64,000 nucleotides of DNA from Spirodela intermedia (taxonomy: Eukaryota > Streptophyta > Magnoliopsida > Alismatales > Araceae), in the NCBI GenBank assembly GCA_902729315.2, contig LR746268.1, positions 7,237,501 through 7,301,500 on the forward strand, read 5' to 3'. The position numbers were made by a program, and so were the translations under genes. How positions within the stretch are numbered: the stretch's first letter is position 1; each line of letters starts with the position of its first letter. Below the pieces are notes generated by a model. It was not told the DNA's origin. It saw only the letters and a program-made list of their open reading frames with translations, and searched no databases. Below, one piece after another: positions 1-17,794 of this stretch.

Positions 1-1174
1 GGAAAGTAACATTAGATGACAATCTAATAGAATCTTTATTACTTGAGTAACACTTATGTATGTCTCTTTATTCTAGGAAGAAGAATTTTAAATTATACTT
101 TTTTATAGATTTAGAGTTGGGGGTCGTGATGTAGACACGAAGAGAAACACAACCTAATAGATTTATACCTTGGGTGGCACTATTGTGAGGTGCCTTTCTT
201 AAATGGATAAAATTGTTGTTCCCTCTTCAACAAAAGTAGGGTATGGGGCCATTATAGAGTTAATTAATGGCACGATATCTCAATAATTTTCTTATTAAGC
301 TTAGTAGGAAGTAAGAAAACACCATATTATTCTTTAACAATCAAATCACCATTTACTTAGTCAAGAACTATGGTGTTATTTCATTCGTATCTTGTTAGAG
401 AATGGATAATTAAAAATTGAAACTATCAGTAGTTAAATAATCCAGCAAACATATTTACATAAGTGATCATTACAGATAAGGTGAGGTTATACATGGCCTC
501 AATTGATTTCCAAGATTAGTTGTGCCACCAACTTGGAGGAGCCCCTGATGAACTTGTGGTAATATTTAGTTAAGCCAAGAAATCACCTGAGCTATAGGAC
601 ATGAGTTGGTGCTGACCAATCATCGATTACTTAGATCTTTATCTGATCCATCCTCACACCAAGTTATCCATCCCACCATGTGGCTGAAGAACACTACTTC
701 CTCTAGTGTGAATTCACACTTGGTCAGATTGAGATAGAAGGTCAGGTTCTCCTGAAAATATTGTTCCACATCCCATAGGAAGCTCTCCAACTCTTGTCTG
801 CTGCATGCCTCTGTATATGCCTTGGGCTTAGGAATATGTCACCACTTTGTACCCTCTGTGGGGGCTATAATGGCCAATAACTCTCTAACTAGTTACAAGT
901 CGGCTTGAAGGGATCGATATCCCTCCCAAAGCTCTATGACCCTGGCCTCGTCTGTCCAAGTCGAGTATGAATAAGTGGCCGCATGCGTCGTCGCAACTTA
1001 GACCATCTCCATTGTTCCTCCATAATAGATATTTGGTCTTCATTGACCTGAACAACATTCTCCAACATGTGGACTCTCTCTTCCATGCGACCAATCTGAA
1101 GTCCTTGTGCACCACCTTCCGAAGCCATCATTAGGATCTCATTTACCTCAGAGCAAAACCTCCTATGATACCAA
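1..1174 (-). mobile_element. Ty3/gypsy retrotransposon interior, internally deleted
   Basis: Read on the minus strand, the sequence next to the LTR has a primer-binding site (TGGTATCA, 1166-1173). It is followed by a gag-like start at about 1131-885 with the coiled-coil-like stretch RMEERVHMLENVV. A gag core segment follows (ELESFLWDVEQYF, about 815-770). The same frame then changes directly into a reverse-transcriptase segment (KCEFTLEEVVFF..H, about 735-690; then YYHKFIRGSSKL, about 560-510). Stop codons and frame changes interrupt it. Most of gag, protease and the first part of RT are missing, so this is a dead, internally deleted copy. The other LTR lies left of the window. The family call rests on motif order and is fairly secure; the exact lineage is not. 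Confidence 0.75.
1166..1173 (-). other. tRNA primer-binding site of the gypsy element
   Basis: On the minus strand this reads TGGTATCA, the usual complement of the 3' end of plant initiator-Met tRNA. It sits one base inside the LTR end at 1175, the normal position for priming minus-strand DNA synthesis. The match decays after 8 bases. Confidence 0.7.
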
Positions 1175-1501
1175 TGTTACGTGGGCATTATGATCGTCCC
1201 TTGCCGGAGGATCCTTTTCCTCGAGCATTTAGCAGCACGCCCAAGCAGCCTACCCTTTTCCCTAGTTGTTGGAAGAACGCAAACGGAAGCACACACTAGG
1301 AGAACTTGAAGCAAAGAGTCTTCTATTTTAATTCGGAAATACGAGGGGAAGGAGTCTAAGTAACTTGGCTCACTCGGCGCCTCTCCAAGTTATAGAGGAC
1401 CATTCTTTATAGGGGGGGAAGCCAGAGTCTCCCTTCGATATCTGATGGGTTGTTACAACATTAGGCCAGCTATTGTAACAACTTAACGTACCGGCGTAAC
1501 A
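1175..1501 (-). repeat. 5' LTR of the minus-strand gypsy element (327 bp)
   Basis: The unit begins TGTTACG and ends CGTAACA, a perfect 7-bp terminal inverted repeat with canonical TG..CA ends. A TATA box (CTATAAAG on the minus strand, about 1404-1412) lies inside it, as expected for an LTR promoter. The adjacent primer-binding site makes this the 5' LTR. The target-site duplication cannot be checked because the other end is outside the window. Confidence 0.8.
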
Positions 1502-6308
<4,807 letters not shown>

Positions 6309-9224
6309 GTTGTACTCTGCTACCCCTCTCCTACGGGTGAAGGCGAGCTGCTGATGAGACATACTGAAGTCTGAATAACTGTGGCTCCTATCTAGCGCCC
6401 GATGTCGCTTTCCTGGCAAAATATTAATGCGTCCATTTTATGTAATCTAAAGAGAGCTTTTTTTATGATAATTTGTATTCGACTCTTGATGTGCCCGGCC
6501 GCGTCGTCATTGCTGCCACGTGTTCATTTCTCTACAAGTGCCGAAAGATCTTTGGATGCCGAATCTTCGTCAAGGCCCCATATCCTCCCCCTCCTCTGTG
6601 ATAAAATATCTCGGCAAGACAGCTGTTTAGGAGAGAGCTACGTCGTTTTCTCCGTCGATGAACACGACGTGAAGGAGCCGGCATAGGTGATTCTGGTTTT
6701 GGGCTGCGGCGACGGCGGTATCACAAACCAGAAAGGGCACGCCGTCCGGTGTCTTGGGCCGGTGACTCCAGATGGGAGGTTCCTCATGCAAATGAATTAG
6801 CTGTGGTCCGACGGTGATGATCTTGTTTCTTCCTAAGCCTCAAGGCCTTTCGAACTTCGGAAAGAGGGACTGAGGAGGATTCAAGATCAATGTGCAGCGT
6901 TCGACTGTCGCTATTTTAGATTTTTTAAAAGGGATTTTATCATGCTACGAATTGGTGTAAAATACATGCAAATGGGGTACAAGCTTGAGCCCAAGCCAAG
7001 ATCGTTTAAACCCTAATTTAGAAACTTTCCATTTGTTCATTTTTTGAGATTTGAATTTGGTATTTTGTCGAAGTTGTGATTTTTCAAGTCAAAGTTTGGA
7101 GAAGAGTGGGGGTTGACCTCTCCCACCTTGGGATGGAGAGGGGAGAGAGAGAGAGAGAGATGGTGATGTAGGCTCCAAGATTCTGGGCGGGACCTACCCA
7201 AGGTTAATAAAATACTGGATGGGGCCGGCGGGCTGTGTTCTGTCTGGGAATTGTCTTCACTGCACACTACGGGCAAGGACGGCGTCTAGAAGGCTGGTTT
7301 TAGGCCGCGGCGACGCCATCGGTTTTTTTGTCTCGGAGGTTCCATTCCTGTGGAAACGAAGAGAAAACTCCGTGTGCGGGGGCCAACCTTGCGAAGTCGT
7401 AATCGTCGGGAAAACTTTCAAGCATAAAATTTTCAGATTCGATCAGACATTTTCTCAAAATATTTGATTTATGACTTCATTATTTTATTTAATTCATATA
7501 AATTTTGTTAATAATTTTATATTCCTCCAACCTTCGTCTACAGCATCGTAAAAAAAAGCTCGACGCGGGCCTTCTGTGCCTCTCATATCTTCCAGCTCCT
7601 GGTGAGATACTCCAACATAGATTACTAAGGGCCGGCTTGATAACCAGTTAGAAATTCTTGTTTATCCGACTTTTTAGTTAGAAAACCTCCTTCCCAACAT
7701 ACGTTAACCTAAGTTTCCTTAGTTTTCAGTTTAGTAATAATAGGGATAAAATCAACTAAGAAAGTAGTGCATTATAATGTTCTGAAATCTCAAATAATAT
7801 CATAAATGTATTAAGATATCAAATATACATTAAATATATGTTTCAATTAAATGTGCTTTATATGTTAATATATCGAAAGTATTATACTGAACTGGTAAAT
7901 ATCTGCAATGACGCGCATGGCAGCATATAAGACCATATGTGGGATGCCAGAACGTGCCATTACATGCACGATAATAATCATGCACATATTAGAAGTTAAC
8001 ATTAAGGTCTAGTGCTTTATATATTAGCATATCCAAATTATTATGTCAGTTCCTATGTTTTTATAATATTTTTACACTCAAGTTGCGGAGTACATTCAAC
8101 AACTCATATCCTAGCATACATTATCACATATACGATTCAATAATATATCAATACATGCGAGAAAGGTTTCAACTGCCCCAAATCCACTACAATGGCGCCG
8201 ACGAGGGGAGGTGAGATGCCTAGGGAGGGAGTATCCTAACTGGATGGGACAGCTGGTAGTCCTATGCAGCAGCAACGATGACGAGGGAGCAAACGTCGGC
8301 CTTAGCGTGGGGGATTGTGGAGAAGGCAAGGAAGTGAGAGGATGAGAGCTATATTGTAAGAGGAGTGTAGATCTCAAAGGGATGGCCACGGGCTATGATA
8401 GACCTCAGCTCATCAAACGAGATGGAGGTCCTCTCTGAAAGGAGCATTAGGGGCTTGAGGTCCTCTTTCCAAACCGCTGACATGGGGAAACGCTATCCCT
8501 CTTCCGAAGAGATGATGCTAGCCATGAGAAAGAGGTTGAAGACGAGGAAAACATAAGAGAGGCTCAAAGAACGCTATTGGCAGTGCCTACTTTTCCCTTC
8601 AACGCTCACCCTAGTCTCCTCTGATTCGTTACTCTAGCCGTTGACTCTTGATAGTATGAGCCACTATGCAATCTAATCCGCACTTGGTGCCATATGGGAT
8701 TACGTCCGATAAAAGAAATTCGAGAATTACTCGTATGCTTTAACCGCTCGGTTAAAGGGAGTTGTTTGATGTAGTACTGTTCTGGTTTAGTCAACTTATA
8801 TCGCGATATTGTCACGTGTGATAGTCAGAGCTCTAGTATGGTCAACGTATGTCTGTGAGTGAGAGCAACCTCGTAATATTCTGTTTTGAAAGACTAGCAT
8901 AAATTTATTGTAAAAAATCGATTATTTCTGAACATTAGACCGAATGGCCTGCTAACGTCAGTCGATAGGACATAAAAACCAGGACTCGAGAATCCGACAC
9001 GCGGAAAGAAAGCTGAGGCCGATAAGGTGGTCAACCCTATCGCGGGAGAGGAGACGCCCCAGTGGGCCCGCAGGAAGGAGGGACAACAGCTGGCGGAGGG
9101 GCGGGGGAATCCCGTTTCCCAGCCGCTGGATGACCGGTTTCCAGCGGCAGCAGCGGTTTTAGACGAAGAAAGGATCCGCCGCTTTCTGCGGATTCGGAGC
9201 TCGCGTCGGCGCCTGCATACTCCC
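6309..9224. other. Spacer between the two ADH genes
   Basis: No gene can be supported. Two short related GC-rich segments (about 6687-6735 and 7280-7330, sharing CTGGTTTT..GGC.GCGGCGACG) resemble part of the copy-1 upstream region near 3020-3060. About 7450-8200 is AT-rich. Copy 2 of a dispersed repeat is at 8255-8438. Just upstream of the second ADH gene, GGTTT words near 9135 and 9157 recall the GT part of the anaerobic response element of plant ADH promoters; that link is inference. Confidence 0.5.
8255..8438. repeat. Dispersed repeat, copy 2 (partner at 1949-2079)
   Basis: Matches copy 1 from GGTAGTCCTATGCAG to the TCTCTGA end, with about 50 extra bases near 8349-8400. Same orientation as copy 1. 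An apparent minus-strand reading frame across it (8389-8111) has no recognisable domain. Confidence 0.65.
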
Positions 9225-9230
9225 TATAAA
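9225..9230 (+). promoter_or_regulatory. TATA box of ADH copy 2
   Basis: TATAAA preceded by CTCCC lies 90 bp before the start codon at 9320, almost the same spacing as in copy 1, although the surrounding promoter sequences differ. Confidence 0.6.
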
Positions 9231-9319
9231 TTGTTCTCCGGCGCCTCCATCTCTCTCCAAGTCTACGTACAGAGACTTTTGGGAGAGAAAAGAAAGGGTC
9301 GAAGAAGCACAAGGCGAAG

Positions 9320-11526
<2,207 letters not shown>

Positions 11527-12316
11527 GCTCTAATCCCGCCCGCTGCCGCCGTTGAGGGCGTTCTGTCTGATGAAGTATAGGTTGGGCTTGACGACCATGG
11601 GATCGATTGAATAAAATTTGATGTTGTCCATCGTCTTTCTGTGTAAACCTGCGTGACCCGCATAAAGAGAGCCTCTAATTTTCTCACACCAGAGATCTTC
11701 AGCGCTGGAACGCTTCCGTGGGTTGACCCAGCAACATAGCCGGCTCTCATCTCAGTAAATTGCACGGATTTTTCGGCTTCGGTTTTTCTTCAAAGCTCCT
11801 TCCTCTCCCCGGCATCTCTGATTTAATAGGGCAACCCTTTCTACCCTGCGCCGGCGTATGCGCAGGGCGAAGAACGTGTCTCTTCCGACATCTGGACGTT
11901 TGTCGGGGAGGATCTTCTTGGACTGGGGGAGGCAAAGGTTCAACTGGGTAGGCAAATCACAGTGGCAGAGAGGAAGGAGAAAGGAAGGTCCTGTGGAAAA
12001 TACAACCTGTCGCTGTCCCTTGGATCACTAGTTAGTATAGAGCTTGCTTAGTCAACGCATCATCCACCAGCTGCCACCTGGAATCTTCCCTCGCAAGGTT
12101 GGACTCAATCTTGCTCGTCAAGGAAGCCTCCCCGGCCAACCAACAACGAAAAAACACAGCAGGCGGTCAGGACGAGGCCCATCTATATATTGATTCCCTC
12201 TAATTCAAACCCCGCCGCACAACCAGTCACCCGCGATTCTCGGAGACCTGCTCAACCCTCCTCTGACCTTCCGATCTACTGTTCCTCATCTCTCAACGGG
12301 GTCCTCGGGGTTGGAG
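11527..12316. other. 3' flank of ADH copy 2 and leader of the next gene
   Basis: AATAAA at 11610-11615 is a possible polyadenylation signal for ADH copy 2. Short open frames on both strands at about 11750-11955 overlap each other and look non-coding. A TATATAT box at 12184-12190 and a pyrimidine-rich leader precede the small reading frame at 12317. Confidence 0.5.
12184..12190 (+). promoter_or_regulatory. Possible TATA box of the small gene at 12317
   Basis: TATATAT in an otherwise GC-rich stretch, 127 bp before an ATG. The position is typical of a plant core promoter. It is the main reason, with the N-terminal motif, to take the small frame seriously. Confidence 0.35.
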
Positions 12317-12496
12317 ATGGGCCTTATACTCTCCTGCCTTTCCGCCATCGACAAGGTCTCTCCCAGTAAGACGGACCAGGGGAAGAAACATGCGGTGGAG
12401 ACTTTGAAGGGGAAGAAGAAGGAGAAGAAGCCCAGAGAGACCGCCGCTTTGGTGGTGGCGAATTTCCCTCATCACTGTCGTCCGGGCCTTCTCTGA
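12317..12496 (+). CDS. Possible small N-myristoylated protein, 59 aa
   Basis: I do not recognise this protein. The frame starts MGLILSCLS: Gly2 followed by a small/polar pattern and Cys7 is what N-myristoyltransferase plus palmitoylation would use, so a plasma-membrane peripheral protein is possible. The middle is Lys-rich (residues 22-40, KGKKKEKK) and could bind acidic lipids. The C-terminus runs LVVANFPHHCRPGLL to a TGA stop. A TATA-like box and a leader of about 100 bases precede it. It has a single exon. Shortness means chance cannot be excluded; conservation of the C-terminal segment in other plants would settle it. Confidence 0.45.
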   Translation: MGLILSCLSAIDKVSPSKTDQGKKHAVETLKGKKKEKKPRETAALVVANFPHHCRPGLL

Positions 12497-15034
12497 CTCC
12501 CTCGGCTCCCCCTCTCTCGTTCCTCTTTATCACATGGAGAGGACGAACCCATAGCCGATGCTCTGCGTCATCCTCGCTCATCCTGAATGATTTAGTCTCG
12601 CCGACGGAGGAGACTGGGAGAGTACATGTAGCTGGCTCCGGGTTCCTCTACCACACTGAAGCAGGGAATGAAGTTGCAGCTTCCCTGATCTTTTGTCATA
12701 CAATTTTTGGTCACCATGTACCATAAATAAAATTATTATTGCATAGCTTTAACGTTCGAGTAGTTAAATATTTGGTTCGAAAATTTATTTGTGAAAGTGT
12801 ATAAGTCTATTCCATAAGTAGTTAATTCGAACTAAGACAGAGGAGGGCGTGCTAGCCTGATTTTTCATTAATTAAAACAGGTTAAATCTTGAATCTCAAT
12901 ATATGAGCCTAATTCTTCTGCAGCTTTCGTATCACTTTAAAATTATATACTAAAAACCCAATAGTATGAAGTAAACGAACAGCATAAATTAAAGGAATTT
13001 AGCCTAAAATAATTACTAGTATATCATGATAATCAACGGCGTATGGGTGGAACAGTCCTACCTGTAGCAACTAATCTTTCAATATTCTATAATAAAAATT
13101 ATACATGCGGTACACTTAATTCAAGAAGTATAATAAAAAGTTTATTCAACTATTTAATCGGATATATATAAATATATATATATAAATCTACTATAAAGTT
13201 AACTTCAGTGATGTGATATATAATCCTTGTCTGAATAGTAGCCGCCATGGATCCCAGAACCCAGCTTCCGTAGTCATTTTATCTCACATGTATCTCGGAA
13301 CGTTGAATGATGATGGCACAGGCAACACGAAAACAAATTCGTTAAATGGGTAAAAATCTGCCCTTAGAAACTGATGATCTATTGTTCGATCCTTCAGATC
13401 ATTCAATACCAGAAAAAAAATCCGAAGACCATTCCTTAAAACTTAAACGTTTTAATCTCTTACCGTAAAAGTTTGCCATCAAATGTTTTCCAGAATCAAT
13501 GAAATATCTGCAGTAAGTGATAGGCAGTCTTCTCTGCTGGATTTTTTTTTTTTAATAAAGAAAAAAAACTGACTGAATGTTTCACTAGGAATTTCGGGAA
13601 AAAATACAAAAATATCACAATATTTTTTGAAAGTGTACAGTTTCATAAAAATTCCAATTGTTTCGTAGGCTTCCTTGGTCTGATCTGCTACAACTTCAGT
13701 TGCCGTACAGATGCTTACAATGAAGAAATAAATCTCTCCACTGCCTTTGACATGGTTTCCAGAGATAAAATCCGGGCAATCCAGGAAAGACTAATTAAAA
13801 AGTTTGCTGTAAGCATTGCCGTTTTTAATCAAGATGTACAACTGCGGAAGAAAAGGAAGATCAGAAAAAATGGAATTTATAGCAAACAAAAGCAACGCTC
13901 AAAGATCATCTGATAAATTATAGCAGATCATCGCTATAGAAATTTCCCTGTAAATGGTTAAAACGATACGGGTTGTACAATATAATCCATCGAAATAATT
14001 TTTCTGTAATTACTGCAAATATGAAACAAGTAGTTCATAACAATCTGTTTCATGATCTCTGCGGTGAAACAGCTGTCGTCAGCTAGGAATTTGAGACAAA
14101 TAAGGAGCAAGAAATACCATCTCGGTTCTATAGTGTCGTGCATTGAAGATACCCAGATGTATGCTACATCAAGAATTTAATAAAAAAAATTAAAATATGA
14201 TGGCTAGAAATATAGTTGAGATTACTAGTGTAACACAACAGATATCCAGTGGACTCGTAAATATGATGGATATCTGTCATAAATTTACCTAGAAGCCTAG
14301 AAAATCATATATTGCCATTTCTTGCCAGTTTATTCATGATAGAACATCAAAGAATGTTTCCCATCTAAAACCTAAAATCTAAATAATTTCTTGTCACAAA
14401 AAAATACAAGAGCTCTTGGACAGCGGCAGGAGAATACTCTGATCAATTCAGGGAGGCTCTTTGATCAAGGAAATTGAAATTTACAACTAATAAATTTGTC
14501 ACCGATCATCCGCCAGCATGACCTAAAGGCATGCCATTTACTGGTATACACCATCTGGGCACTGTTTTACAATGCAACACACAATAATATAGTAAATATC
14601 AGCACATGACCCAAAGATATGAAAGACTTAGTAAGAATCCTACTCCAGCAGTTGGGAAAAGAGAAGACACATTTGAAACTATCTACATGAATCTAAAATT
14701 TAAAAAATGTATAGATTTCAATGCGGATTACGGATCTGAACGTACCAAAAAAAATAAAATCAGCCATGATGAAAATAACATCCCATTCTGGAAAATTATC
14801 TGAACACACACCTATGTTAAAGGGGCCTAAATTTAGCATTCCTTAGATCAATTTTGATTTCCTTGATGCTGTATTGCTGCTGAGAAAATTTTTACATCTC
14901 TGAATGTAGATTTAATGCGGACCTGCGTAGAGTCATGATTGATTACATTAATTGTGAGGAAAATTTTGGCAGAATATCAAGGAGCAAGAGTATAAAGAAT
15001 AACAATAATAGCGACCACAGTATTTCGTGTTTAC
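12497..15034. other. AT-rich intergenic stretch
   Basis: No gene seen. Long runs of A/T and only short open frames. TATA-like runs occur near 13170. The right part (about 13400-15034) may include the 3' UTR or unrecognised 3' exons of the minus-strand gene that starts at 16033, but I could not find any with clear splice sites and coding character. Confidence 0.5.
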
Positions 15035-16033
15035 TCATAATTTCAGGAACCAGCAAGCCATACCATCAGCCATTCCTATCACGAAGCACTTGCGCATCAA
15101 ATGAGAAGCTGAATGAATGCGCATTGCTCGAGCTTGCTGTTTCACTTGGGTCAAACGCACACTTTTAGGAACAGTTGAATGCAGCCGAGAATTTTCCTCT
15201 AATGGTGGAGCCTTGGACATGGCTGATTTCAGAATGCATAAAAGAAATGAGACTTACAAATGAACAGACCAATCATGGAGCTATAACTGTGACTAGGGCA
15301 TCAATATACCTTCACCCGGGCACATAGGGAGGTCACCATCTGCTGGTCGACTGATCATCGTAAGAGATCCAAAGGAGCTAGGCGAAAGCATGCCCTGAAA
15401 ACTCTCGTCAGTTTCAGTTGTCTCAGAGTCATCAGATTGGGGATCCACTCTAACTACGGTAGGACCTCTGACGACTAGACTCAAGTCGGAGGGTGGATCG
15501 TCCGCCATGTCGCCCCTTCCCTTCCTTGCTTCCACTTTCCACCTCCACTGATGTTGCCGACCCCCACTTTCTCTTACTTGTGCGCCGCCGTCCAACTCCC
15601 ATCTTGGTTGTTCATCTTTGAACTTCTGCTGCGCATCATGAAGATCGATGAGTCCACCGGTCGTCTGGGCGTTCGACTCGTAAAACCCCAGCTGCCCTCG
15701 TCGTTCATTCTCCTCCAGGACCCTCTCACCATATGCCCTGGAGTTTTGTCCTCCTCCCATGGCCAATATTGGAAGATCGTACAGGGCTCTGACCGTTTGC
15801 TCAGCGCTCGCCCTCAACCTCCTCAGCCTGTACCTCAACCTCCGTCGCTCATTCTGATAGGCGATCTCTTCTTCAGTCATCTGTGCCCTCCGCCGCCGGT
15901 ACCACAGCCGTTGCTGCTCCCTCCTCTCCTTCCCCTCATCCTCCGACATCGGAACCCACTTCCTTCGCTGATGCATGGGCTGCTGTTCGGCGGACACCAT
16001 TCCCACCTCGCCCATCTCTTGCACATTACGCAT
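15035..16033 (-). CDS. Unknown protein with Arg-rich WYRRRR/LRYRLRR repeats (2 exons)
   Basis: Exon 1 is 16033-15310 and exon 2 is 15222-15035, joined in frame across an 87-bp intron (donor GAAG|GTATATT, acceptor AAATCAG|CC preceded by a pyrimidine tract). Together they encode 303 residues. Ignoring the splice would give a 246-residue product ending shortly after the donor. Residues about 24-75 contain two basic units of the kind QQRLWYRRRRAQMTEEEI / NERRRLRYRLRR. These resemble short tandem basic repeats found in several nucleic-acid-binding proteins, so a nuclear or DNA/RNA-binding role is a guess. The middle is acidic and Ser/Thr-rich (about residues 195-230). No enzyme motif is visible. 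The exon-2 frame (from MSKAPPLEENSRLHS) looks coding, but the last 25 residues could be a retained intron. The gene stands alone, with a GC-rich upstream region at 16040-16600. Confidence 0.6.
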
Positions 16034-17014
16034 GAGTAAACAAACCCATCTACTACATTAGAGAACACCAACGTTGAGAAAAAGACAGCAACCCCTCGGT
16101 CGACTGCGTACACAGCAATGAAATATCGCCGCCTTTCTCCTGAATCTACCAATAGCTCTAGGGCGATACCACCGTACACATTTCAAACAAGAAGAAACAA
16201 TTATCAAGAAACAGTCCAAAAAACGCATCGGAAGCGCTCGGTCTTCCCCGATTTTACCCCATCCATTAAAAAGCTCATACCTGGGGGATTGAAAAGCCAC
16301 TAATGGCGTCGGCCTTCCCTCACCTCACCCAGCACTGTTTATTCCCGCCTCCACCATTCCAAGAAGCAACTCAAGAACAAGTGGCGGGCCACCTCAAACG
16401 CAGGCTGCGGCGGCGGAAATCCTTCGAAATGAGATCGCCAACCACCCACACTGTAAATCTGGGCCTTGGAGGCTATCTCAAAGGGAGGAGGAAGAGGGGG
16501 AGGGTGGCCTTCGAGCTCACCTACTAGCTGTCACATCGTCCAACGGAACAGTGAAACGCTTGCTTCGGCTTCTCGGGCCAACGGACGGTACAATCACGAT
16601 CGCGTGATCGGTGGACCCCGATACGTGCCTCAAAAGGAATGTCAGATTTCGTGTTCTATTTATTTAAGGATCTTGTCTGAACCGCGTGATCGGTGGGCCC
16701 ACCCTGCAAGAGTAGGCACGGGACTTCAGTGGGGTTGGTTGGGTATGCGGGAGAAGGGCGGCGTGCCCGAGGAAGCCTAAACACGTGATCTAGCGCGAAT
16801 GCCTGCTCCTTTCTTCCTAGGCATATGACACGTGCCTAAAATTCTTGGCCTCCCACGTGAGTCAGAAATTTGCCCGCCTAAGCCAGAAACTAATTAAAAA
16901 AAATGGCGTTTCGGTCATTATATATGCTCATAATTACTCATATTTATATATAGTTTCCCATAAATTATATCATATTTACTCATAATGATCTTCAATATGT
17001 AATAATAAGATTTT
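16034..17014. other. Upstream region of the minus-strand gene; no gene seen
   Basis: Short open frames occur in several phases but none has family resemblance. A 14-bp word, CGCGTGATCGGTGG, occurs twice (about 16600 and 16684) and overlaps CACGTG-like words. Such repeats could be transcription-factor sites, but nothing else supports this. Confidence 0.4.
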
Positions 17015-17794
17015 ATGTGGGGAACTCCATCACTTGGAAGAGTTGATGTGGGCGCATGTGTGTGCATGTGTGCACATGTGCTGACACGTTATTAGGTATT
17101 GCCATCTTGTCACATGCACATGATGGAAGTAGCTCAAACATGCATCACTACTAGGTGGAACCACTAGAGTTAAGTGTGATTTATGGGTATTTGTCAATGA
17201 ATCGTAGAGGCCAATTGTACGACACTACATGGTAATAATATGTTCTAGCATAGAATTATATGGTGTGGCACATATAACTGGAGCACAAAAATGTCCAATT
17301 TAGTGTGACATGACCCCAAGCAAGCTCATACAAAGAGGCTCCATGCATAGATGTGTGCAAGGAAGCTATGGGCAGAAGTTTTCAGAGTTGTTGTGATGAA
17401 TTTTGGAATGATTATCAATCACAGATGCGTTTGTAACTCTCACTGCACAAAAGGGTTATATCTTCAGCACACAAATATGACATAATATTGTATGATGCCC
17501 AGGATGACATGTGAAATTTATGTATGTGGATTTGGGTCTTATGATTAGAGCTTTCCTAAGGTTTCCTAGTCTTTTTGGGATAATACTATACAAGTGTAAA
17601 TCTATAAAAAAAATAGGGCTCAACCTCGAGAAAGTTAGTTTCCTTGTCATATACTTTTATAGAGAAAAATCTCCAAGACCTTCTAGATAAAGAGTGCATA
17701 ATTGTAGATTTGACTACGGATCATTAGTACGTAAATAGTCAAGTCAAACACAAGGAAAAAAAAGGTAGGTATGCTTGTTAAATCATTGTGAAAA
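17015..17794 (+). repeat. Probable 5' LTR of a decayed plus-strand gypsy element
   Basis: The region ends next to a tRNA primer-binding site at 17796-17806, so by position it should be the 5' LTR. A start near the TGTGGGG word at about 17017 is a guess. The exact ends and the paired 3' LTR could not be fixed by eye. Confidence 0.4.

Noticed and set aside
8111-8389. Minus-strand frame of 92 codons
   Set aside because: It lies over the dispersed repeat, and the related copy at 1949-2079 does not keep the frame.
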